64,000 nucleotides of DNA, from contig NZ_BTPE01000008.1 in assembly GCF_036245645.1 (NCBI RefSeq), positions 145,314 to 209,313 on the forward strand. The letters are read 5' to 3'. Made by a program: the position numbers and the translations under genes. Positions 53,159 to 61,307 of the stretch are shown here, piece after piece (position 1 is the first letter of the stretch; each line of letters begins with the position of its first letter). Under the pieces are notes generated by a model that had not been told where the DNA came from, made no database searches, and was given only the letters and a program-made list of their open reading frames with translations. The stretch comes from Algoriphagus taiwanensis (GTDB lineage: Bacteria > Bacteroidota > Bacteroidia > Cytophagales > Cyclobacteriaceae).

Positions 53159-54205
53159 ATGGAACTATTGCCTTTTGAATTTGCAAGCTACGCCGGAAAG
53201 GCGGGAATCACCCCGGAGGAGATTCGGACTTGGGTGGGGAAAGATTTGGCTTCATCCCAAGCGGCCGCAGGGGAGGATTTGTCGTGGCGAGACTTGCCTG
53301 ACTTTCATGATGTGAAGGAAAATCTCGAGCTTCTGAAATCAGGCCCCACTACCCTTCAATTCCACAAGATCGCCCGACGAGAAATCTACCAATCCTATCT
53401 CTTTTTCTCCCAAGCCCAGCTTCACCCCGTTTCTTTATTGGGATCTACTTCCAATCACACCCTGCGTTTTGAGGCTTTCCCGGATTGGGATGCTTTTGTA
53501 AGCTTTGCCGCAGGGTCCTTTTTGGATTTTCCTGCGCTTTCCTTGGACACGCCGGGGCTGACCCAAATGAACTCCTCCGAGTTTTTGGTCTTGGGACTGC
53601 TCACAGAACTCTTTATCCGCACCTATCCAGAACCGGAGCCGACTTGGGAGCCTGACCGGATTTTGACCTTTTCTCCCAAAGAGCTTCTGGTATTAGCTCA
53701 AACCGCCTCAGACCAAACACCTGATGGCACTTGGTGGGCGCATTTTCAGCACATACAAAAAATCGAGCCGATAAGCCTTCAAGCCATTGAATCCGGAATT
53801 GCGATGCTGAGCATTAAGAATCTGATCGGCACAGATGAAGAACAAGAGGATCGCTTCTTCCTGGGAAAGGAGTTGACTTGGTTTGTTCGATCCCTTGCTT
53901 GGTGGGATAGAGGGTTTGAGTTGGTGGACACCGGATCGGATACCCGATTTATTTTCCTCCAGGCCACAGGCTTATTTGTCATCACAATAGATAAAGGCCT
54001 CAATTTTGGAATCGCCAATGTATCCGGAAAGAAACTTCCTGAATGGATGCGGAAATACCTTGAGCTAGCCCTTGAGGGGGAAACCGAAAAACCATCTCCG
54101 GCCACAGAAAGCAGGAGGGGTGCAGCTCCCCAGTTTTGTCAGCATTGTGGCGCCAAACTGGTTCCTAATGCCAAATTCTGTATGAATTGCGGTGAAAAAA
54201 TTTAA
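53159..54205 (+). CDS. protein with C-terminal zinc ribbon, unrecognised N-terminal domain
   Basis: 348 residues, soluble. The C-terminus has CxxC-x11-CxxC (CQHCGAKLVPNAKFCMNCGEK), a classic double-CxxC zinc ribbon. The N-terminal 310 residues are unassigned; the stretch DTRFIFLQATGLFVITI looks like a beta-strand pair. It is the second gene of the module and follows the large protein after 9 nt, so a shared complex is likely. Zinc ribbons of this sort often mediate protein contacts rather than catalysis. Confidence 0.65.
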   Translation: MELLPFEFASYAGKAGITPEEIRTWVGKDLASSQAAAGEDLSWRDLPDFHDVKENLELLKSGPTTLQFHKIARREIYQSYLFFSQAQLHPVSLLGSTSNHTLRFEAFPDWDAFVSFAAGSFLDFPALSLDTPGLTQMNSSEFLVLGLLTELFIRTYPEPEPTWEPDRILTFSPKELLVLAQTASDQTPDGTWWAHFQHIQKIEPISLQAIESGIAMLSIKNLIGTDEEQEDRFFLGKELTWFVRSLAWWDRGFELVDTGSDTRFIFLQATGLFVITIDKGLNFGIANVSGKKLPEWMRKYLELALEGETEKPSPATESRRGAAPQFCQHCGAKLVPNAKFCMNCGEKI

Positions 54206-54218
54206 AATCCCATAAGTC

Positions 54219-54797
54219 ATGAGCCCAGCCTTTTGTCCTCAATGTGGTAGTCCTCTCAAGTCTGGAGCCCGATTTTGTCCTTCCTGTGGAGGAGCTCTTG
54301 CTTCCTTATCCCAAGCAATGAAGCCCAACCTAACCAAAGGACAAAGCAAGTCCTATTCTGGCACAATGCCCACTCCGGCCAAAGCCCAAATTCTCCAAAA
54401 AGTCAAAGAAGTGCTCCCAGTTATGGAAAAAGCAGCACCCAAGAGCTTTTCCCCTACAGCTGCTGAAGTAGTAAATCAGGTCCAATCAAGCCTCGATAAA
54501 GCCGGCTCTTGGGGATTTCTTTTGGTGAACTTGCTCTTGCTGATTCTCGGGTACTCTAGTGACTCCGTCTTGGGAATCTTGTTTTTCAGCTTGATTGCCG
54601 GTCTTTTTCTTTTCCTGAGGAGAAATAAACCCAAACCTGTCAATTGGGTGATCAAAGTCATTTTGATTCTTCAGGTAATAGGCCTTCTTGCCTTGGTAGT
54701 GGATACTCTGGAGTATCCGGGACCAATCTCAATATTGATGATTATCCTCCTAGCGGTGGATTTACGCTTGATTTTCAAAGGAAACCAAACACACTGA
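54219..54797 (+). CDS. membrane protein with N-terminal zinc ribbon
   Basis: 192 residues. CPQCGSPLKSGARFCPSCGG (residues 5-24) forms a double-CxxC ribbon, then a linker (about 30-85) and about four hydrophobic helices (about 90-185). The ribbon should sit in the cytoplasm. It ends one base before the next gene (TGATATG), so the two are cotranslated. Unknown function. Confidence 0.65.
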   Translation: MSPAFCPQCGSPLKSGARFCPSCGGALASLSQAMKPNLTKGQSKSYSGTMPTPAKAQILQKVKEVLPVMEKAAPKSFSPTAAEVVNQVQSSLDKAGSWGFLLVNLLLLILGYSSDSVLGILFFSLIAGLFLFLRRNKPKPVNWVIKVILILQVIGLLALVVDTLEYPGPISILMIILLAVDLRLIFKGNQTH

Positions 54798-54798
54798 T

Positions 54799-55662
54799 AT
54801 GGCTAAGTTCTGTCCAAACTGCGGTTTTGCACTTCTTCCTGAGGCCAAGTTTTGTCCAGGCTGTGGAAAACCCATTCCCGAAGTGGAGTTATTCTTCAAG
54901 GAAACTCCGCTTCCCCCTGCAATCCAAAGTTCTCCCGTAGAGCTGAGCTTTCCTTTTCCTGTCAAAAACAAGGAGAAAACCATTTCCAAGCGGGCTTTAT
55001 TCTTCTTCTTTGGCTTTGCAGTTTTGGCTTATCTGCCTTTTCTGGAGGATATGCCAAGTTCTGGCTTATGGGCTTTGACCCTCGTCGGTGCCTTGGGGGC
55101 GATGACAGCCCTTATTGTATTCTTTATTTTCCGAAGCCGTGCAGGGAAAATGCAAAGCCTGATTTCCGGTGAAAAAGTGATAGCCTCATGGAAGCTGGAT
55201 GCTAAGCTCAAAGAAGCCTACGTCAATCAGCTTTTCAGTCATGAAAAAGCCAAAAACAAAATCACCTTCATCATTACGGCTGTTTTGATTTTGGTCATCT
55301 TCGGACTTTTTGCCCTTTTCATGGATGAAGGGGGAGGGTTTATGGTGATGGTGGGATTGGGTCTGATCGGATTGATTGCCTTTTTTGCCTTCCTGATGCC
55401 CAGCTTTTACCGCTCCAAAAATCAGCAAGGGGATGGATTAGTGATGATTGGGGAAAAGTTTGCCTACATCAACGGCTTCTTTCACAATTGGGATTTTCCT
55501 CTTTCTGGAATCAAGAAATCCAAAATCATCACCGAGCCCTACAATGGGCTGTACATTCAGTACTACTACACCGACCGAACCCTGACCAATACCGAAGAGC
55601 TTCAAATTCCGGCCCCAGAGAATATGGACCTGAGTTTCTTGGTCAAAAAACTTAAAAAATAA
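54799..55662 (+). CDS. membrane protein with N-terminal zinc ribbon and soluble C-terminal domain
   Basis: 287 residues. CPNCGFALLPEAKFCPGCGK (residues 5-24) is a zinc ribbon, followed by a variable linker and four hydrophobic helices in two pairs (about 64-115 and 155-210). The last 75 residues form a small domain (about 213-287) with GEKFAYINGFFHNWDFPLSGI, resembling a PH-like or YcxB-like strand pattern. Same ribbon-first layout as the gene before it, pointing to an old duplication. Confidence 0.65.
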   Translation: MAKFCPNCGFALLPEAKFCPGCGKPIPEVELFFKETPLPPAIQSSPVELSFPFPVKNKEKTISKRALFFFFGFAVLAYLPFLEDMPSSGLWALTLVGALGAMTALIVFFIFRSRAGKMQSLISGEKVIASWKLDAKLKEAYVNQLFSHEKAKNKITFIITAVLILVIFGLFALFMDEGGGFMVMVGLGLIGLIAFFAFLMPSFYRSKNQQGDGLVMIGEKFAYINGFFHNWDFPLSGIKKSKIITEPYNGLYIQYYYTDRTLTNTEELQIPAPENMDLSFLVKKLKK

Positions 55663-55674
55663 GCCCCTCAAGCC

Positions 55675-56205
55675 ATGCCCTATTCTTCAAAAATCAAGGA
55701 CCCTGCCTTTGACCGATACCTCAAAAATACCCGGAACTACCGTTACCAGTTTGGGTTTGGTTTGTCAGTGATTGCCGTGATTGGTTTTTTCCTCTATGGA
55801 GAATTCAGCGACGAAATGGACAATCCCGAGGCTCTTTATATCGGTTTGGTGATCGGAGGAATGTTTTTTTTGATCGGGCTATATGCTGCTTTTTCCAACC
55901 GGGTGATGCCGGATTGGGATGGGGAAGTAGCCGAGAAGGAAATCCTCGATAAAGAGGGGAAATCCATTTTTGTTGTGTACATCGAGGACAGCCGGGGCAA
56001 AAGACACGAACTGCGGGCAGAAAATGACGCCACCCTCTACGAGTATTATCACTTGGGAGAAAAAGTACGCTATCACGGAAAACTCAAAACCTTCGAAAAA
56101 TGGGATAAATCCAAAGACGAAATCATTTTTTGTAATGCCTGCAGCTTTATGCATGAAATTTCCGAGGATACCTGCCGCAATTGTGGCTGCCCCCTGCTCA
56201 AATAA
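55675..56205 (+). CDS. membrane protein with DUF3592-like domain and C-terminal zinc ribbon
   Basis: 176 residues. Two helices (about 23-42 and 52-72) lead into a beta-rich domain (KSIFVVYIEDSRGKRHEL, EKVRYHGKL) that resembles DUF3592/DUF2500, and the C-terminus carries CNACSFMHEISEDTCRNCGC, a double-CxxC ribbon. It is the last gene of the module. The module's products thus share ribbons at one end and helices in the middle, consistent with a membrane complex. Confidence 0.62.
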   Translation: MPYSSKIKDPAFDRYLKNTRNYRYQFGFGLSVIAVIGFFLYGEFSDEMDNPEALYIGLVIGGMFFLIGLYAAFSNRVMPDWDGEVAEKEILDKEGKSIFVVYIEDSRGKRHELRAENDATLYEYYHLGEKVRYHGKLKTFEKWDKSKDEIIFCNACSFMHEISEDTCRNCGCPLLK

Positions 56206-56259
56206 TACCTTTTTCCCTTAAAATCAATACGTTGTAAGTCAAAAGACCCACTTTTTATT

Positions 56260-56343
56260 TACGAAGTACGAAGTACGATTTACGATTCATCGGTCATCCG
56301 ACATCGGACATCCCACATCCGACTTCGGTCATCGGACATCCGA
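56260..56343. repeat. 12-unit phase-locked 7-bp tandem array
   Basis: Twelve units in exact 7-bp register; the words drift from TACGAAG and TACGATT to CATCNNN (for example CATCGGA, CATCCGA). One unit (CTTCGGT) deviates. Exact period with degenerate words distinguishes it from ordinary microsatellites. Confidence 0.8.
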
Positions 56344-56414
56344 GTATCTTCAAATTTTTCAATTCCGCGACTCAAAAACATTTGAACAAAACCCCAAAAC
56401 CCCTTACTTTGACC

Positions 56415-56472
56415 GAGTAAAAATTTTACTCAAGCCGGTAAGCTCTCTCTGGGAGTGAAAGGGCGAAGCTTT
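56415..56472 (+). promoter_or_regulatory. composite leader: hairpin plus conserved box, copy 2
   Basis: GAGTA, a 7-nt loop and TACTC (56415-56431; stem extendable by AAA/TTT) followed, after a 19-nt gap, by the box GGGAGTGAAAGGGCGAAGCT (56451-56470) and TT. Upstream of the regulator and glycan genes. Confidence 0.5.
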
Positions 56473-56550
56473 GGAAAATAGTCAAAGTTCAGCTTCGATT
56501 GCCGAGCATGCCTGCACTGAGCGGAGTCGAAGTGCCGAAGTGTCGAAGCA

Positions 56551-56711
56551 TGAACCCAAAACACAAAACGTTCTACGTTCAGGGTTCAACGTTTAACGTG
56601 CAACAAATCGAACCTAGAACATCGAACTCAAAACATAGAACGATTAACTTTTCCCCGTTAACTATTTACCTCTAACCACTTACCACTTACCATTTACATA
56701 TAACCCCCAAC
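56551..56711. repeat. 23-unit phase-locked 7-bp tandem array
   Basis: 161 nt, an exact multiple of seven, in a single register. Words are of the NNAACGT kind at the left, then NNNGAAC and NNNTAAC/NNNTTAC kinds at the right (for example ATCGAAC, ATAGAAC, CACTTAC twice). It lies directly before the TTG start of the regulator gene, so any promoter there must overlap it. Confidence 0.8.
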
Positions 56712-56721
56712 CTCCCTCTCC

Positions 56722-57228
56722 TTGCTCGACTCCCTAGTCACATCCAAAACCCGAATCAAACTTCTCCTGAAGTTCTTTTCCCATTCCAATTCAGGATACC
56801 TGCGTTCTTTGGCCAAGGATTTTGATGAATCCACCAATTCCGTGCGCGTAGAACTCAACCGACTCACGGAGGCAGGACTATTGGTCACTGAGGAAGAGGG
56901 GAAAACCAAAGTCTATAAAGCCAATCAAAACCATCCTTTTTTCACCGAAATCAAAAACATGGTTTCCAAATTTCTTGGTTTGGATGACCTGATGGAGCGG
57001 ATCGTCAAGCGAATGGGGGAGGTGGAAAAGGCCTATATCGTGGGAGATTATGCCCAAGGTATTGACTCCGGTACCGTGCAGATGGTCCTGGTAGGAAAAA
57101 ATCTGGATAAAGACTATCTTGACTTTATCCGCGATAAGACTTACGAAAAAGTAAACAGAAAAGTAGAAGTAGAAATCTTGGAAAAAGACCCGGAAACCAT
57201 CTCGGGCATATTAGTCTATGGAAAGTAA
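56722..57228 (+). CDS. winged-helix regulator fused to a degenerate nucleotidyltransferase domain
   Basis: The N-terminal wHTH (about residues 5-70; SLAKDFDESTNSVRVELNRL, then a wing GLLVTEEEGKTKVYK) is of the ArsR/MarR type. The C-terminal half (about 95-168) follows the MNT/polymerase-beta pattern, with VGDYAQGIDSGTVQMVLVG in place of GSxAxG…SDIDLxV; the first catalytic acidic pair is replaced by neutral residues, so catalysis is unlikely. TTG start. Similar regulators occur beside capsule genes in Bacteroidota. It probably controls the glycan genes that follow, an inference. Confidence 0.72.
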   Translation: MLDSLVTSKTRIKLLLKFFSHSNSGYLRSLAKDFDESTNSVRVELNRLTEAGLLVTEEEGKTKVYKANQNHPFFTEIKNMVSKFLGLDDLMERIVKRMGEVEKAYIVGDYAQGIDSGTVQMVLVGKNLDKDYLDFIRDKTYEKVNRKVEVEILEKDPETISGILVYGK

Positions 57229-57931
57229 ATCAGGTCAATACATCAAACCCGCCTATAAAATTTTTGGTCGCTTTGTATCAGAGTGCATGGCTTACCTCAA
57301 GTCCGGTAAAGGTATAGGAATGCCAATTCAGGATTTTCCTGCTTATTTTTCTTACAACAGGCGTTTGATTCCCCCTTTTCTTGCCTCCAAGCCATGGATC
57401 GTTCACCGGGCTTTTTTGGAGCTCCAAAAATACATTAAGCCTCAAATGCACGTGCTTGAGTTTGGTTCCGGGGGAAGCACACTCTATCTGGCAGATAAGG
57501 TTGCCTCTATTTACAGTATAGAGCACGACGAAAAGTGGTATCATCTAATTCACAAGCAACTCGAAACTTACTCTAAAATCACCCATGTGCTTGTGCCGCC
57601 TGTGAAAAAAGAAGGTAAAGAAGAGTATAAGAGTGTCCATGGGCTTTTTTCGGAAGGTTTGGACTTTGAAGACTACGCACATGCAGCAGACCATCTTCCG
57701 GAAGAATCCTTCGATTTGTTGATTATTGACGGTAGAGTCAGACCTCAATGCCTTAAAAACAGCATCTCCAAACTAAAAAGAGGAGGGATGCTGATATTTG
57801 ACAATGCAGATCGAGAGACTTACCAAGACACCATTCAGACCTTTCTTTCCGGTTGGAAAAAGAAGAGGTTTTCCGGAGTGACAATCTACGATCCCTACTT
57901 CAATTCTACCCATATCTATTTCAAACCATGA
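57218..57931 (+). CDS. putative class I SAM-dependent methyltransferase
   Basis: 237 residues. VLEFGSGGSTLYLAD (about 78-92) is a glycine-rich motif I and YSIEHDEKWY its acidic turn; DLLIIDGRVRPQCL and GGMLIFDNADRETY resemble later motifs of O-methyltransferases. It overlaps the regulator gene by 11 nt, so both share a transcript. Substrate unknown. Confidence 0.65.
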   Translation: MESKSGQYIKPAYKIFGRFVSECMAYLKSGKGIGMPIQDFPAYFSYNRRLIPPFLASKPWIVHRAFLELQKYIKPQMHVLEFGSGGSTLYLADKVASIYSIEHDEKWYHLIHKQLETYSKITHVLVPPVKKEGKEEYKSVHGLFSEGLDFEDYAHAADHLPEESFDLLIIDGRVRPQCLKNSISKLKRGGMLIFDNADRETYQDTIQTFLSGWKKKRFSGVTIYDPYFNSTHIYFKP

Positions 57932-58109
57932 TTTGGCGAGAATCACTTATGTAAATTATTCTCTGCTATATCGAGGTTTTTTGGCTTTTTGATAAAACAT
58001 TAAACCCGATGTCAAAATATTATTTGGTGAAATAGATTGGCTTAAGTACCTTGAACTTTCGTGAATTAAAAAATTTTCAAAAGGGAAAAATCAGGTAAGT
58101 ATTTTCGCA

Positions 58110-59006
58110 ATGAATCAAAAATTGATTTCTATTCTTATCCCTAATTATAATAAGGTTGAATATATAGAGGATACATTCCAAAGTATTGTCAATCAGACTT
58201 ATACGAATTGGGAATGCATCATAGTTGATGACCATAGTACGGATGGTTCTTGGGAATTGCTCCAGAAATTTGTTAAATCCGACTCTAGATTCAGACTTTT
58301 CAAAAGACCGGATAGCTTACCCAAAGGGGGGAATACCTGTAGAAACTTTGCTTTTTCGAAAGCAAAAGGGGAATATATTCAATGGTTTGACAGCGATGAT
58401 TTGATGCTGCCAAATTTTCTTTTGGACAAAGCGAAGGTTTTGGACCAAAATCCCGAGTTCCCTTTTGTAGCCTCCAAGGCTGAAATCAAATTTGCAGATG
58501 ACTTCATAGGGACCAAATCCTTCAGGCAAAATATAGAATCTGATGATGTGATTTCGGATTACCTGAGATTCAGAATTCTCTTTCTTCCAGGTGGCCCTCT
58601 TTTTAGAAGGTTCGTTTTTGAAGAAGTCGGACTTTTCCATCCCGAACTGAAAAAGCATCAGGAATGGGAATTGTTTTTTCGGGTGATTTTAAGGTTCCCA
58701 ATATGGGGAGTGGTGAAGAAAAAGGGCTTTGTGTACTTCATCAATAACAATTCTATCACTGCAAGAATGGCCGACACCAAAAAACATGTGAAAGCTGAAA
58801 TCAAAGCCATTCAAACCGCACTCGATGCGGCCTCCAACCCTTTGATAGCCTTGGCCCCTTCCAAAACGCGACAATATTTTCTGCTGAGATACCTGAGATT
58901 TAGTCTTGTTCATCAAATGGTCGGTCCAGCGATTTGGTTTACCAAACGCCTAATTCAGGAAGTAATCCAACCTCAATCGGTAGAGATGATTCCAGAAAAT
59001 AATTGA
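58110..59006 (+). CDS. GT2 family glycosyltransferase
   Basis: ISILIPNYNKVEYIEDTFQSI, WECIIVDDHSTDGSWELL and the donor motif FDSDD (about 94-98) mark a GT-A inverting transferase. No C-terminal membrane helix. 298 residues, typical. An A/T-rich 178-nt spacer precedes it with no certain promoter. A 271-nt spacer with no visible gene separates it from the ATP-grasp pair. Confidence 0.85.
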   Translation: MNQKLISILIPNYNKVEYIEDTFQSIVNQTYTNWECIIVDDHSTDGSWELLQKFVKSDSRFRLFKRPDSLPKGGNTCRNFAFSKAKGEYIQWFDSDDLMLPNFLLDKAKVLDQNPEFPFVASKAEIKFADDFIGTKSFRQNIESDDVISDYLRFRILFLPGGPLFRRFVFEEVGLFHPELKKHQEWELFFRVILRFPIWGVVKKKGFVYFINNNSITARMADTKKHVKAEIKAIQTALDAASNPLIALAPSKTRQYFLLRYLRFSLVHQMVGPAIWFTKRLIQEVIQPQSVEMIPENN

Positions 59007-59277
59007 CGGCCAAAATTTTCCCAATTCTCAGTCCAGCTACCTGTACCAAAAAGGCAAGGCTCTTACTTTTCTACCCAACTATTCACCTAACGGCGGTTGC
59101 TGAGCCAGTCGAACCAAGCCAAAGTGAACTTGGAAAAACTTGGTGACTCATAAGAAAGCAGATAGTCAAAACATTTATTTTTGACTTCTGATAATCAATC
59201 AGAAGCAAATAGGGGCCTCGACTATTTCCCTGCAATAAATTACCCGTACTGTCACCAAAACATCACTATCTCCAAAA

Positions 59278-60240
59278 ATGAGATTCACTGGAAACTTGGG
59301 AAAAATCAAAGACCTAGCCTATCACTACAAAGAAAAAGTGCAGGGATTTCCAGTCTTGCACCGCTATTTTCAGCGCTACAACCAATACCCACTCAAGCTA
59401 TGGTACCCGGAAACCAACAATGAGCACATTGTCCACAAAATGGTTTTTGACAGGAATCCTCTCTTGGTGCTCACTTCGGACAAAGTAAAGGTCAGGGATT
59501 ACGTCCGACAAGTACTCGGTCATCAGCAGGCTGAGGAAATCCTCATTCCTGCCTTCCATATCAGCAGGACAGGAAGGGATTTTCCGGATTCGATCTGGAA
59601 AGAAGAGTTTTTTATGAAAGCCAACCATGGTTCGGGCATGAATCTTCTGGTGCAGCCGGGTGATGACCGACAGCAGGTCTACAAACTTGCGCAAGAATGG
59701 CTTAGTGTCAGTTATGGTCAGGAATATCATTCCTGGGCTTATAGGGATATTCCCCGTCGGATTATCTGTGAAAAGGTCATCCGGGATAGGCAGGGGAAAA
59801 TCCCCATGGATATCAAGTTGTACTGCTTCCACGGAAAAGTCAAAATGGTTCTTTTTTATAAGGACCGTTTTGAAACTCCTTGCCGGATTTTTTCCGATCA
59901 GTTTCTTAATCCCATCCCCGGTGTGCAAACCAATATGGACATGATGGATCAGGTACCCCAATATCCTGCTTTTCCGAAAATGCTCACCATCGCTGAAAAG
60001 CTGGCCAAGCCATTTACCTATGCCCGGATTGATCTTTATTCCGTGGAGGACAAGGTGTTTTTCGGAGAAATTACCCATTACACCGGTGCAGGGATTGAAA
60101 AGCTCGATTCCTACGAAATCGACTTGGCTTTGGGCTTGCTTTGGAAAAAAGAAAACATCCATAAAAACCTCTCTGAGTGCAGGGAAGAGATACAAAGCAC
60201 CAAAACCCGGAATATCCCTGCATCCCCCCAATTATTCTGA
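59278..60240 (+). CDS. TupA-like ATP-grasp family protein, copy 1
   Basis: 320 residues. Matches the TupA-like ATP-grasp family named from teichuronopeptide synthesis: FFMKANHGSGMNLL, IPRRIICEKVIRD, DIKLYCFHGKVKMVLFYKD and ARIDLYSVEDKVFFGEITHY in order. ATP-grasp enzymes join a carboxylate to an amine or thiol, so this one may attach an amino acid or peptide to a uronic acid in the glycan. The adjacent tandem copy has the same set of motifs. Confidence 0.82.
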   Translation: MRFTGNLGKIKDLAYHYKEKVQGFPVLHRYFQRYNQYPLKLWYPETNNEHIVHKMVFDRNPLLVLTSDKVKVRDYVRQVLGHQQAEEILIPAFHISRTGRDFPDSIWKEEFFMKANHGSGMNLLVQPGDDRQQVYKLAQEWLSVSYGQEYHSWAYRDIPRRIICEKVIRDRQGKIPMDIKLYCFHGKVKMVLFYKDRFETPCRIFSDQFLNPIPGVQTNMDMMDQVPQYPAFPKMLTIAEKLAKPFTYARIDLYSVEDKVFFGEITHYTGAGIEKLDSYEIDLALGLLWKKENIHKNLSECREEIQSTKTRNIPASPQLF

Positions 60241-60329
60241 ATATCCAAAAGAAGAAAGCTTCCCCTCTTCCCAGGCCTCTTTATTTTCCCGATCCATTTT
60301 TAAACGAGTTTGCTCAACCCAACCATCCT

Positions 60330-61307
60330 ATGTTTGCTATTAGGCCTTTTATCCTTAATCATATCCCCAGTCATTTCCTTAAGAAAAATCTTTTGCTTGG
60401 TTTGGATGCCTGGCATGAATGGAATCAGAAGCGGAAAGGATATCCCGAACTCCATCGATTTTTTCTGGCTCATCAGAAATATCCACTCAATCTTGAAAAT
60501 CCCCAAACGATCAATCAATGGATTCAATTCAAGAAAGTCCATGATCGGAATCCTGTACTCACCCAAACCAGTGATAAGGTTTTGGCCAGAGCGTATGTCA
60601 AGGAAATTCTCGGAGAAAAAGAGGGAGAAGAAATTCTTATTCCGGTGTATCAAATCACCGATGATGCCCGAAAAATCGATTTTGATTCCATCCCTTCCGA
60701 GTTTTTTCTGAAAGCCAACCATTCCTCAGGGGGAAATTTGCTCGTGACTCCCGGAATGGACCGAAAAGAAGTGATCAAACAAGCCAATCTATGGCTTGCC
60801 AATAGTTACGGGCAGCATTACCATGAATGGGCCTACCGCAATATTCCACGAAAACTCATCTGCGAAAAAGTACTTCGGGATGAAAAGGGGCAGATTCCCT
60901 TGGATTATAAATTCTATTGCATCCATGGCAAAGTCAAAATGATCCTGTTTGTGAAAGATAGACTGGGAGATCAAAAAAGACTCTTTACCGATAGAGACCT
61001 TCGCATCATCAAAGGAGGATACATGCTGAGATATAAAGAAATCCCCCATCTGGATGAAATCCCCGCCTTGCCCCGAATGATTTCCATTGCCGAGCAACTC
61101 TCAGCCTCGTTTCGGGACCTACGAGTGGATCTGTATGCCTTGGGAGAAAAGGTCTACTTCGGTGAACTCACCCACTATGATGGTTCAGGACTTGTGCCCT
61201 TCGACGATATCAGGCTGGATTATGCTTTTGGGGATCTTTTGAAAAAAGAAAATGCAGATAAAACCATCTGGGAGGCCCTCTTGGAGCGATTTCCCGATTA
61301 TTCCTGA
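60330..61307 (+). CDS. TupA-like ATP-grasp family protein, copy 2
   Basis: 325 residues, clearly paralogous to copy 1: FFLKANHSSGGNLLV, IPRKLICEKVLRDEKG, YKFYCIHGKVKMILFVKD and LRVDLYALGEKVYFGELTHYDG align in order. ATG chosen because the in-frame upstream region overlaps copy 1 and looks like non-family sequence. Two divergent neighbours of the same type suggest two different substrates rather than simple redundancy. Confidence 0.82.
   Translation: MFAIRPFILNHIPSHFLKKNLLLGLDAWHEWNQKRKGYPELHRFFLAHQKYPLNLENPQTINQWIQFKKVHDRNPVLTQTSDKVLARAYVKEILGEKEGEEILIPVYQITDDARKIDFDSIPSEFFLKANHSSGGNLLVTPGMDRKEVIKQANLWLANSYGQHYHEWAYRNIPRKLICEKVLRDEKGQIPLDYKFYCIHGKVKMILFVKDRLGDQKRLFTDRDLRIIKGGYMLRYKEIPHLDEIPALPRMISIAEQLSASFRDLRVDLYALGEKVYFGELTHYDGSGLVPFDDIRLDYAFGDLLKKENADKTIWEALLERFPDYS

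Larger units (their letters stand above)
56206..56721. other. 516-bp spacer built of 7-bp arrays and a leader copy
   Basis: No gene seen. In order it holds: a 12-unit 7-bp array, leader hairpin and box copy 2, a palindromic Bacteroidota-style repeat (CACTGAGCGGAGTCGAAGTG, 56516-56535), and a 23-unit 7-bp array that ends 11 nt before the start codon of the regulator gene. Confidence 0.6.

Noticed and set aside
56260..56343. CRISPR array
   Set aside because: The unit is 7 bp with no spacers between repeats of constant sequence, so it is a simple degenerate tandem array.
56451..56470. Classical ops/JUMPstart sequence
   Set aside because: The canonical ops core (GGCGGTAGCGTG) is not present; only the position and logic are similar, so it is reported as a new candidate leader.
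56516..56535. Binding site CACTGAGCGGAGTCGAAGTG as a specific operator
   Set aside because: This palindrome-like word is familiar as a scattered intergenic repeat in Bacteroidota and has no special link to the nearby gene.
59398..60231. Long antisense open frame of 277 codons opposite the first ATP-grasp gene
   Set aside because: It has no recognisable domain and lies wholly opposite a well-supported gene whose codon use leaves the reverse frame open by chance.
60177..60329. N-terminal extension of the second ATP-grasp gene
   Set aside because: It overlaps the first copy by 64 nt and adds residues unlike the family; ATG at 60330 fits the alignment with copy 1.
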